Shown: piece by piece, positions 1 through 5,477 of the stretch
Layout of the letters: each line of letters opens with the position of its first letter
Position numbering within the stretch: position 1 is the stretch's first letter
NCBI GenBank assembly: GCA_041672385.1
Contig: JBAYZQ010000095.1
Span: forward strand, 1 to 8,588
Length of the DNA stretch: 8,588 nt
Reading direction: 5' to 3'
DNA from: JBAYZQ01 sp041672385
GTDB taxonomy: Bacteria; Spirochaetota; Spirochaetia; Sphaerochaetales; Sphaerochaetaceae
The notes under the pieces: generated by a model
Seen by the model: the letters and a program-made list of their open reading frames with translations, nothing else
What the model was told of the DNA's origin: nothing
Database searches by the model: none
Translations under genes and position numbers: made by a program

Positions 1-1
1 A

Positions 2-37
2 TTTTTATTAGCAGGTGTACTCTTCACACAAAAATAG
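2..37 (+). CDS. C-terminal end of an unidentified upstream gene (partial)
   Basis: Reading from base 2 gives FLLAGVLFTQK followed by a TAG stop at 35-37. The short tail has a hydrophobic run and a basic end, as in the last turn of a membrane protein. It runs off the left edge, so there is too little to name a family. It lies on the same strand as the selenium cluster, with 68 bases before the next start, so it may be an upstream member of the cluster or an unrelated gene. The other two plus-strand frames could also be coding here. This one is preferred only because it ends just before a promoter-like sequence. Confidence 0.3.
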   Translation, partial: FLLAGVLFTQK

Positions 38-54
38 ATTGCAACAGTTTTTTG

Positions 55-83
55 TTGAATCAATAACCAGATAGTGATATAAG
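55..83 (+). promoter_or_regulatory. Candidate sigma-70-type promoter of the selenium cluster
   Basis: TTGAAT at 55-60 matches the -35 consensus at four of six positions. After a 17-base spacer, TATAAG at 78-83 matches the -10 consensus at five of six. Transcription would start near 90, giving a very short leader before the GAGGAGA ribosome site (94-100) and the ATG at 106. AT-rich sequence gives such matches by chance, so this is a reasonable but unproven call. Confidence 0.4.
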
Positions 84-105
84 TAAAATTGATGAGGAGA
101 ATGAA

Positions 106-1143
106 ATGGATAAAACAACGCGGTTGACTGTGCTCACAGGTATAACCATTGGAATTTCAGCATTGTTATTAGTTGCTTTTGGAAATCCCACAAATATGGG
201 ATTTTGTATTGCTTGTTTTTTACGAGATATTTCGGGAAGTTTGTATTTGCATCGAGCATCAAGCTTGCAATATGCACGTCCTGAAATTTTTGGACTTGTA
301 CTAGGATCATTTATTATTTCTAGCTTTAAAAAAGAATTTAAAGCCACTAGTGGTTCATCAGGAGTAATACGTTTTTTCTTAGGCTTTTTAATGATGAGTG
401 GAGCCTTAGTTTTTTTAGGGTGCCCACTAAGGATGGTATTACGTCTAGGTGGTGGAGATGGTAAAGCCATATTTGCTCTTGTTGGTTTCACATTAGGAAT
501 TGCTTTTGGTTGTTATTTCCTAAATCAAGGATTTACACTTGGAAGATCCTACACACAAAAAAAAGAAAATGGAACAATATTTCCAATTATTTGCATATTG
601 TTAGCCTTTTTGTGTTTTTTTGGATTAATCGGTATAGCTGAGGAAGAAGCACATGCACCGTTCTTTTTAAGTTTACTTTTAGCAGTTGGTTGTGGAATGA
701 TTGCTCAAAGAAGTAGATTTTGTATGGTTGGAGGTATAAGAGATTATATTCTATTTAGAGACAATCATCTATTTTTAGGATCCTTTTCTTTGTTTGTTGT
801 TGTTCTAATTGGAAACATTATTCTTGGAAATTTTCATTTTTCAATTTCTTTAAGTAATTCTATTTGGTTTATCTTGTCTATGGCTCTTGTAGGACTAAGT
901 GGTGCATTACTTGGAGGCTGTCCTTTAAGACAATTAATTTTAGCTGGAGAAGGAAATGGTGATAGCGCCATTACTGTTTTAGGTATGATAGTAGGTGCAG
1001 CAATTTCTCATAATTTTGGTATGGCTTCTAGTCCTACAACTGTAACAGCAAGTGGGAAAATTGAAGTAATCGTTGGATTAATTTTTTGTACTCTTCTTGC
1101 AATAATCGTAATATATAAACAAAAAAAGGAGTTAAAAGTATGA
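106..1143 (+). CDS. yedE: YedE/YeeE-family membrane transporter, putative selenium transporter
   Basis: This 345-residue polytopic membrane protein belongs to the YeeE/YedE family. Relatives import sulfur compounds, and those next to selD are proposed to import a selenium species. It is built as two similar halves. The first has GFCIACFLRD (residues 32-41) and GCPLRMVLRLGGGDG (105-119). The second has QRSRFCMVGGIRD (201-213) and GGCPLRQLILAGEGNGD (270-286). Cys34, Cys37, Cys106, Cys206 and Cys272 sit in these motifs and are candidates for thiol relay of the substrate. Hydrophobic segments fill most of the rest. The ATG follows GAGGAGA at a 5-base spacing. The gene overlaps the next start by 4 bases (ATGA), which points to translational coupling. 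The family is clear; selenium rather than thiosulfate as substrate is inferred from the neighbouring selD. Confidence 0.9.
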   Translation: MDKTTRLTVLTGITIGISALLLVAFGNPTNMGFCIACFLRDISGSLYLHRASSLQYARPEIFGLVLGSFIISSFKKEFKATSGSSGVIRFFLGFLMMSGALVFLGCPLRMVLRLGGGDGKAIFALVGFTLGIAFGCYFLNQGFTLGRSYTQKKENGTIFPIICILLAFLCFFGLIGIAEEEAHAPFFLSLLLAVGCGMIAQRSRFCMVGGIRDYILFRDNHLFLGSFSLFVVVLIGNIILGNFHFSISLSNSIWFILSMALVGLSGALLGGCPLRQLILAGEGNGDSAITVLGMIVGAAISHNFGMASSPTTVTASGKIEVIVGLIFCTLLAIIVIYKQKKELKV

Positions 1144-1349
1144 TTGAAGTAGATGCACGTGGACTTTCATGTCCTATTCCCGTAGTAAAAACAAAAAAAG
1201 CTTTGAGCAGTAAACCTGACGAGGCAACAGTAACTGTTGATAATATTGCAGCATTGGAAAATGTTACTCGATATGCTCAAGCAATGAAATATGAAGTACA
1301 ATCAAGGGCTGACGGAGAAGATTTTATATTACATCTTACCAAGAAATAG
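1140..1349 (+). CDS. yedF: TusA/YedF-like sulfur or selenium carrier protein
   Basis: This 69-residue protein is a single TusA domain. It opens with the family signature DARGLSCPIPVVKTKKAL (residues 5-22), in which Cys11 of the CPxP motif is the expected persulfide or perselenide carrier. An acidic and hydrophobic beta-alpha-beta remainder ends in FILHLTKK. TusA-family proteins pass sulfane sulfur between enzymes, and YedF members accompany YedE. The length matches a lone TusA domain. The longer selenium-type YedF, about 190 residues, has an added DsrE-like domain that is absent here. AGGAG at 1127-1131 precedes the ATG, which overlaps the yedE stop. Given its neighbours, the likely job is to accept the imported chalcogen from YedE and deliver it toward DUF3343 or SelD. 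That route is inference. Confidence 0.9.
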   Translation: MIEVDARGLSCPIPVVKTKKALSSKPDEATVTVDNIAALENVTRYAQAMKYEVQSRADGEDFILHLTKK

Positions 1350-1357
1350 GAGCTTTT

Positions 1358-1588
1358 ATGAATTACTTGGTAACATTTTATACTCAATTGGATGCTGTAA
1401 TAGCAAAAAAGAAATTTCATGAGAAAGATGGAGCTTTATGCAAATTACAACCAATCCCAAGAAGTCTTTCCTCGTCTTGTGGAACCTGTGCAAAACTACA
1501 AGGCGTGAATTTAAATCAAATAAAGGAAATAGAACATGAAGCAATTTTTTTATTTGAAGATGATAAATATATTAAGGTAGAAGAATAA
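1358..1588 (+). CDS. DUF3343 protein, putative Se/S carrier-like
   Basis: This 76-residue protein matches DUF3343. It has the usual opening YLVTFYTQLDAVIAKKKF (residues 3-20), which resembles a small ferredoxin-like alpha/beta fold. The family cysteine motif follows in SSSCGTCAKLQG, with Cys41 and Cys44. A third cysteine, Cys28, lies before it. Members often sit beside selD, tusA or cysteine desulfurase genes and are thought to carry sulfur or selenium, but no biochemical function is firmly established. AGGAG at 1348-1352 overlaps the preceding TAG stop and lies 5 bases before the ATG. The stop overlaps the selD start as TAATG, so the two are probably translated together. The family call is firm and the carrier role is inferred. 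Confidence 0.85.
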   Translation: MNYLVTFYTQLDAVIAKKKFHEKDGALCKLQPIPRSLSSSCGTCAKLQGVNLNQIKEIEHEAIFLFEDDKYIKVEE

Positions 1589-2622
1589 TGGATGAAAAAT
1601 GTTCAGTAAAATTAACGTCAATGGTTAAAACAAGTGGATGTGCTGCAAAATTGCCTCCTGCACGTTTGGAAAAAATCTTATCCAAACTACCTATTGTATC
1701 TAATGACCATCTAATTAAAGGTTTTGCCGGAAACGAAGATGCTCTTGTTTATGACCTTGATGATGGCAGATGTTTGATTGAAACAGTTGATTTCTTCCCA
1801 CCAATGGTAGACAATCCAAGAGTTTTTGGCCATATTGCAGCTGCAAATGCACTTTCAGATTCCTATGCAATGGGATGCAATCCTGTGTTAGCTTTAAACA
1901 TCGTTTGTATGCCTTCTTGTTTAGATGATAGTGTAATGGAAGAAATATTACTTGGTGGACAAGAAAAAGCTAGTGAATGTGGTGTAGTTATCGGAGGTGG
2001 TCATACAATTAGTGACCCTACCCCAAAGTATGGACTTTGTGTTACTGGTATTGGAAGGATTGAACAAATTTGGAAAAACCAAGGAGCTAAAGTTGGTGAT
2101 GTTTTGGTTTTAAGTAAAAAACTTGGTACTGGAATTATAATGACAGCTAGTAAGGCAGAAATGGCAGAAGATAAAAGTGTTGAAGAAGCCATTAAAAGTA
2201 TGGAGACACTTAATAAAAATGCCTTTGAAGCCGCTGAAGGATTAAAGGTCCATAGTGCAACAGATGTAACAGGGTTCTCTTTACTTGGACATAGTTATGA
2301 AATGACCGGCAAAGGTGATATTTCCATCGTAATAGAAAGTGAAAAGGTTCCTTTAATGTATGGAGTAAGAGAATTAGCACTCTTTGGCTTAATCCCAGAA
2401 GGAATGTACCATAATAGAGATTACCTGAAAGGAAGAATTTCTTTCGCCAATAAAATAGATCAAGATTTAATTGATGTTCTTTATGATCCCCAAACAAGTG
2501 GTGGACTTCTATTAGCTCTTTCAAAAGAAGATGCAACTAGATACATTGATAAACTTAATGGTGAAGCTTGGATAGTTGGACATGTTGAAGAAAAACAAGA
2601 AACCCAAATAATAGTTTGGTAA
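1588..2622 (+). CDS. selD: Selenide, water dikinase (selenophosphate synthase)
   Basis: SelD converts selenide, ATP and water to selenophosphate, AMP and phosphate, providing the selenium donor for selenocysteine and selenouridine. At 344 residues it is full length. Visible family features are TSGCAAK (15-21) with catalytic Cys18 and Lys21, the acidic metal/ATP residues in NEDALVYD (49-56), Asp68 in TVDFF, LSDSYAMG (89-96), the glycine-rich GGGHT (136-140), TDVTGFSLLGH (225-235) and DPQTSGGLL (300-308). Cys18 is encoded by TGT (1639-1641), so this is the cysteine form and not the selenocysteine form found in some anaerobes. It overlaps the DUF3343 stop by one base and has only a weak upstream AAGG, consistent with coupled translation. 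It is the last gene of the cluster. No selA, selB or tRNA-Sec is visible, so the fate of the selenophosphate is not shown here. Confidence 0.96.
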   Translation: MDEKCSVKLTSMVKTSGCAAKLPPARLEKILSKLPIVSNDHLIKGFAGNEDALVYDLDDGRCLIETVDFFPPMVDNPRVFGHIAAANALSDSYAMGCNPVLALNIVCMPSCLDDSVMEEILLGGQEKASECGVVIGGGHTISDPTPKYGLCVTGIGRIEQIWKNQGAKVGDVLVLSKKLGTGIIMTASKAEMAEDKSVEEAIKSMETLNKNAFEAAEGLKVHSATDVTGFSLLGHSYEMTGKGDISIVIESEKVPLMYGVRELALFGLIPEGMYHNRDYLKGRISFANKIDQDLIDVLYDPQTSGGLLLALSKEDATRYIDKLNGEAWIVGHVEEKQETQIIVW

Positions 2623-2657
2623 TTTCATAATTAGATTTAAAAAAAACATAATAATTC

Positions 2658-2686
2658 TTGACATAATAGTCAGTACTGAGTAATAT
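2658..2686 (+). promoter_or_regulatory. Promoter of the padR-methyltransferase-ACT operon
   Basis: A perfect TTGACA -35 box at 2658-2663 is followed by a 17-base spacer and TAATAT at 2681-2686, which matches the -10 consensus at four of six positions. The predicted start is near 2693. The spacer is almost filled by the first palindromic repeat and the start site is covered by the second. This is the best promoter match in the window. Confidence 0.65.
2666..2682 (+). repeat. Operator candidate, copy 1 (17-bp repeat with TCAGTACTGA palindrome)
   Basis: The 17-bp sequence is identical to 2690-2706. It contains a perfect 10-bp palindrome, TCAGTACTGA, at 2670-2679. The dyad extends to 16 bp (2667-2682) with a single G/G mismatch. 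It lies between the -35 and -10 boxes, so a bound dimer would block RNA polymerase. PadR-family proteins bind dyads of about this size at their own promoters, which makes the adjacent padR product the natural ligand. Confidence 0.65.
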
Positions 2687-2689
2687 TTT

Positions 2690-2706
2690 ATAGTCAGTAC
2701 TGAGTA
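2690..2706 (+). repeat. Operator candidate, copy 2 (17-bp repeat with TCAGTACTGA palindrome)
   Basis: This is an exact second copy of the 17-bp repeat, with its palindrome at 2694-2703. It starts 24 bp after the first, slightly over two helical turns, so two dimers could sit on nearly the same face of the DNA. It covers the predicted transcription start and ends just before the AAAGGAG ribosome site at 2711-2717. Confidence 0.65.
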
Positions 2707-2710
2707 TTAA

Positions 2711-2717
2711 AAAGGAG
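2711..2717 (+). promoter_or_regulatory. Ribosome binding site that selects the GTG start of the PadR gene
   Basis: AAAGGAG lies 7 bases before GTG at 2725. The only nearby ATG, at 2723-2725, is followed at once by TGA (2726-2728) and cannot start the gene. The GTG frame gives a complete PadR N-terminus, so GTG is the start. Confidence 0.75.
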
Positions 2718-2724
2718 TTTAAAT

Positions 2725-3252
2725 GTGATACCCATTTATATATTAGGGATTTTATTAAGATATGGCCCCCAACATGGTTATATGATAAAAAAAATCATAT
2801 CTGAACAACTAGCCGATTTCTCAAAAATAAAATTACCAACTATTTATTATCATTTAGAAGGGATGCAAAAAAAAGGATTCCTTAAAGCAGATATAAAAAA
2901 GACAGATAGTAGACCTGAAAAAACCGTCTACAGCATAACGGATAAGGGAATTGAAGAGTTTAACAGTAAATTAAAAGATACATTAAATTTTGATTATTGT
3001 CCTTCCTTTGAATCTGATAGCTCTTTTTTCTTCTCAGAATATTTAGATAAAAAAGAAATAAAGACTAGCCTAAATTCCTATATTCTTAAATTGCAACTTA
3101 TAATAAAGAATATTGAAAATCATCAAAATCAAATTCTAAATTTTGTACCAAAAAAAATGCAAAATGAAACAAAAATAATATTTAACCATCATTTATTGCA
3201 TTTTAAAGCTGAAAAACAGTGGGCAGAAGAGGCTATAAAGATTCTTATTTAG
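2725..3252 (+). CDS. PadR-family transcriptional regulator
   Basis: This is a 175-residue DNA-binding repressor-type protein. Residues 1-85 form the PadR winged helix: IPIYILGILLRYGPQHGYMIKK-like helix 1, LPTIYYHLEGMQKKGFL (37-53) as the recognition helix region, and a wing with the characteristic SRPEKTVYSITDKG (62-75). Residues 105-175 are helical and charged, matching the PadR C-terminal dimerisation arm. The start is GTG, supported by AAAGGAG at 7-base spacing. The gene's own promoter carries two copies of a TCAGTACTGA dyad, so autorepression is likely. A methyltransferase gene follows after 10 bases. PadR proteins sense diverse small molecules, and nothing in this sequence identifies the ligand. 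Confidence 0.9.
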   Translation: MIPIYILGILLRYGPQHGYMIKKIISEQLADFSKIKLPTIYYHLEGMQKKGFLKADIKKTDSRPEKTVYSITDKGIEEFNSKLKDTLNFDYCPSFESDSSFFFSEYLDKKEIKTSLNSYILKLQLIIKNIENHQNQILNFVPKKMQNETKIIFNHHLLHFKAEKQWAEEAIKILI

Positions 3253-3262
3253 GGGGAGAAAA

Positions 3263-3919
3263 ATGATTAAAAAAAGGATTATAGAAACCAATGAGGGAAT
3301 ACAAAACGAACTTACAGTAGAAATTTACAATGATTTTGCTAAACATATGCGTGACAAAGAATGGCACAATGTTGATAAATTTATCCAATTTGGAATAAAC
3401 AAAGGAAAAATATTAGAAATAGGTCCTGGACCAGGATATGTTGGTCTAGAAATTTTAAAAAAATCCCCCTTAGCAAAATTAACAGGTATTGAAATTAGCG
3501 AAAATATGATAAAACTAGCTACAAACAACGCTAAAGATTATCATCTAGAAGAAAGAGTAAAATATGTAAAAGGAAATTGTGCTAATCTACCCTTTGAAAA
3601 TGATACTTTCGATGGTGTATTTTCAAACGGATCTTTACATGAATGGGAAAATCCATTAAAAGCAATTAATGAAATATACCGAGTATTGAAACCAGGATGT
3701 TTTTTTTGCATAACAGATATGAGAAGAAATTCAAATTTACTTCTTAAATGGCTTATTTACATATCAACTAAACCAAAAGAAATTCGACCGGGATTTTTAT
3801 CTTCTTATAATGCATCTTATATAAAAGAAGAAATAGCAGAAATCCTTAAAAAAAGTGATGTAGAAACTTATTCAGTAAATAATGAAGTATTTGGAATTTG
3901 TATTTCTGGAAAAAAATAA
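3263..3919 (+). CDS. Class I SAM-dependent methyltransferase (Methyltransf_11 type)
   Basis: This 218-residue cytosolic enzyme has a Rossmann-like SAM-binding fold. Motif I is ILEIGPGPGYVG (residues 50-61), which contacts SAM. The acidic end of strand 2 is in GIEISENMI (75-83). KGNCANLPFENDTFDGVFSN (103-122) covers the adenine contact and motif II, and SNGSLHEWENP (121-131) and YRVLKPGCF (139-147) complete the domain. The C-terminal third is a helical cap likely to bind substrate. A GGGGGAG ribosome site begins at the last base of the padR stop codon, so expression follows padR. The substrate cannot be read from the sequence. PadR control suggests a small-molecule or stress-related role. Selenium, arsenic or thiol methylation is conceivable given the neighbours but is not shown. 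Confidence 0.88.
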   Translation: MIKKRIIETNEGIQNELTVEIYNDFAKHMRDKEWHNVDKFIQFGINKGKILEIGPGPGYVGLEILKKSPLAKLTGIEISENMIKLATNNAKDYHLEERVKYVKGNCANLPFENDTFDGVFSNGSLHEWENPLKAINEIYRVLKPGCFFCITDMRRNSNLLLKWLIYISTKPKEIRPGFLSSYNASYIKEEIAEILKKSDVETYSVNNEVFGICISGKK

Positions 3920-3931
3920 AGGAAAATTAAA

Positions 3932-4330
3932 ATGGCAGGAGAAGAAAACTTAGAGATTTTATTAAAAACAATGACTCCTGAATTAAAAAATGAAGAATAT
4001 GTGTTTATTACATTAACAGGAAATTATGGAGACTATAAAAATTTAAAACCAATAGGTTCCTTCCTAGAAAAGGAAGGCCTTACCTTAATTGTTACCAAAA
4101 CTAAAGCTGATGAAAATAAACTTAAATATGAACAGGTTTTTAAATTAATTACCTTAAATGTTTATTCAAGCTTAAATGCAGTTGGATTAACTGCAGCAGT
4201 TGCAAGCAAATTAGCTGAGAAAGAAATAAGTGCAAATGTCGTAGCAGCTTTCTATCATGACCATATTTTTGTACCATTAAAGCAGGCTAACGACGCTTTA
4301 GAAGCTCTTAAAACTATTTATAAAAAATAA
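3932..4330 (+). CDS. ACT-domain protein of the COG3602 type
   Basis: This 132-residue protein looks like two tandem ACT-like units, as in small stand-alone ACT proteins related to the aspartokinase regulatory region. The first half runs through LKTMTPELKNEEYVFITL (residues 11-28) and EGLTLIVTKTKAD (48-60). The second has NAVGLTAAVASKLAEKEIS (82-100) followed by the family hallmark AAFYHDHIFVP (105-115). ACT domains usually bind amino acids or similar small ligands, and no catalytic site is visible. AAAGGA at 3918-3923 overlaps the methyltransferase stop region, and the 12-base gap puts it in the same operon. It may act as the ligand sensor or partner of the methyltransferase. That is inference from position alone. 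Confidence 0.8.
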   Translation: MAGEENLEILLKTMTPELKNEEYVFITLTGNYGDYKNLKPIGSFLEKEGLTLIVTKTKADENKLKYEQVFKLITLNVYSSLNAVGLTAAVASKLAEKEISANVVAAFYHDHIFVPLKQANDALEALKTIYKK

Positions 4331-4332
4331 TA

Positions 4333-4361
4333 TTGTTTTCCAAATAAATTAATGATAGTAT
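4333..4361 (+). promoter_or_regulatory. Weak promoter candidate for the channel gene
   Basis: TTGTTT at 4333-4338 and TAGTAT at 4356-4361 are separated by 17 bases and each match consensus at four of six positions. This would give a leader of about 85 bases carrying the structured element at 4399-4439. No clear terminator follows the ACT gene, so read-through from the PadR operon is also possible. Confidence 0.25.
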
Positions 4362-4398
4362 TACTGGTAATTTAAGATAAAGCTTTTTAAAATCAAAA

Positions 4399-4439
4399 GT
4401 CCGGTTTCATCGGAAAAAAAATCCGACAAAATTACGGAC
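4399..4439 (+). promoter_or_regulatory. Leader element with alternating TCCG/CGGA blocks, two exclusive foldings
   Basis: Four blocks occur in order: TCCG (4400-4403), CGGA (4411-4414), TCCG (4422-4425) and CGGA (4435-4438). In the nested fold, GTCCG (4399-4403) pairs with CGGAC (4435-4439) around an inner hairpin, TCGGA (4410-4414) with TCCGA (4422-4426), which has a loop of seven A. In the alternative fold, block 1 pairs with block 2 and block 3 with block 4, giving two side-by-side hairpins. The element ends two bases before AGGAG (4442-4446), the ribosome site of the channel gene. It stands out as GC-containing in AT-rich DNA. It could be an RNA switch or a protein operator. I do not recognise a known riboswitch class. 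Confidence 0.5.
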
Positions 4440-4451
4440 ACAGGAGATTTA

Positions 4452-5468
4452 ATGAAAAGAAGTCCCCTCTCTAAAGGTTGGATTGTCCTCACTCTAGTTG
4501 TCACACTTATAGTGATAGGCACTGTGGGTTATATGCTTCTTACTAATTCCTCTGTGATTGATGGATTATACATGACTATTATTACAATCTCAACGGTAGG
4601 ATATCGTGAGATAGTTGATTTATCACCTGAAGGAAAAATATTCACCATTTTCATTATAATTAGCGGATTAGGAATTGTCTCTTATGCATTATTACAAACG
4701 GTTTCATTTCTAATTGATGGTGGAGTGAATCAAATATTTAGGAGAAGAACCATGGAGAAAAAAATTGCTATGATGGTTAATCATATAATAGTTTGCGGTG
4801 CTGGTCAGACCGGTTCCAGTGTTATTGAACAATTAACCCTTACGAAAACACAATTCATCGTAGTTGAAAACCAAGAAATAAGAGCAACCGAACTTGAAGA
4901 AACTGGAGTTCCGGTAATTTGTGGCGATGCTACTAACGAAGAAATACTCACTCAAGCAGGGATTAAAGTGGCCAAAGGCATGATAATTTGTCTCAATAAC
5001 GATGCACAAAATGTCTACACAATACTTACAGCTAGAGGTTTAAATCCAAAGCTCTACATTGTAGCTCAATCAATTGAAAAAGGTGCAGCAAAAAAGCTGA
5101 AACGAGCTGGTGCAGACAAAACCATCTCCCCTAATGAAATTGGAGGTGTCAGGATGGCATATCTAATGCTTAAACCTCATGTAATGTCTTTTTTGGATAT
5201 AGTAAATCGCTTCGATGATGAATTGCTGGAACTTGGAGAAGTCACCGTTGAATCTGAAGCCGAGCTATCAGGACTAAAAATCAAAGATGCAGCCATTCCA
5301 CAAAGAACAGGATTAATCATAATTGCAATCCAAAATCCAGGAGGAAAGTTACGCTTCAATCCTGGCCCAAACGAACAACTAGCACCTGGAATTAGTATGT
5401 TAGTTTTAGGAAAACCAAACAAAATTGAAATGCTCAAAGCGATTGCCTCAAGCAAAAAAAAGGATTAA
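4452..5468 (+). CDS. Two-TM potassium-channel-like protein with RCK (TrkA-N/TrkA-C) domain
   Basis: This 338-residue membrane protein has MthK-like layout. TM1 is about residues 10-30, the pore loop is ISTVGYREI (46-54) and TM2 is about 62-88. A basic linker (97-104) leads to an RCK_N domain with the nucleotide-binding GAGQTG (116-121), acidic Glu139 at the end of strand 2, and GDAT (158-161). RCK_C occupies about 256-337. Such channels pass K+ across the inner membrane and are gated by ligands on the RCK ring. Here the filter reads TVGYREI: Arg52 (CGT, 4605-4607) and Glu53 replace the Gly-Asp of canonical TVGYGD, so K+ selectivity cannot be assumed. AGGAG lies 5 bases before the ATG, just after a structured leader. 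A non-selective channel or a variant subfamily is possible. Confidence 0.88.
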   Translation: MKRSPLSKGWIVLTLVVTLIVIGTVGYMLLTNSSVIDGLYMTIITISTVGYREIVDLSPEGKIFTIFIIISGLGIVSYALLQTVSFLIDGGVNQIFRRRTMEKKIAMMVNHIIVCGAGQTGSSVIEQLTLTKTQFIVVENQEIRATELEETGVPVICGDATNEEILTQAGIKVAKGMIICLNNDAQNVYTILTARGLNPKLYIVAQSIEKGAAKKLKRAGADKTISPNEIGGVRMAYLMLKPHVMSFLDIVNRFDDELLELGEVTVESEAELSGLKIKDAAIPQRTGLIIIAIQNPGGKLRFNPGPNEQLAPGISMLVLGKPNKIEMLKAIASSKKKD

Positions 5469-5477
5469 CACTTTTAT

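Noticed and set aside
37..61. Inverted repeat (GATT...CAACA with TGTTG...AATC) after the upstream stop codon, considered as a terminator
   Set aside because: The stem is short and AT-rich with a bulge, and no T tract follows on either strand. It also overlaps the candidate -35 box.
60..491. Long minus-strand open frame (143 codons) over the start of yedE
   Set aside because: It lies opposite the strongly supported yedE coding sequence, its product is low-complexity and shows no family motif, and it would cover the yedE promoter.
2210..2536. Minus-strand open frame of 108 codons inside selD
   Set aside because: It is a shadow of selD, with repetitive Leu/His-rich translation and no recognisable domain or ribosome site.
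2623..2657. Possible Rho-independent terminator after selD
   Set aside because: There is an A-rich run but no GC-containing hairpin and no T tract on the plus strand.
4360..4371. ATTAC-TG-GTAAT inverted repeat upstream of the channel gene, considered as an operator or hairpin
   Set aside because: The arms are only 5 bp in AT-rich sequence, the 2-base loop is too small for RNA, and there is no second copy.
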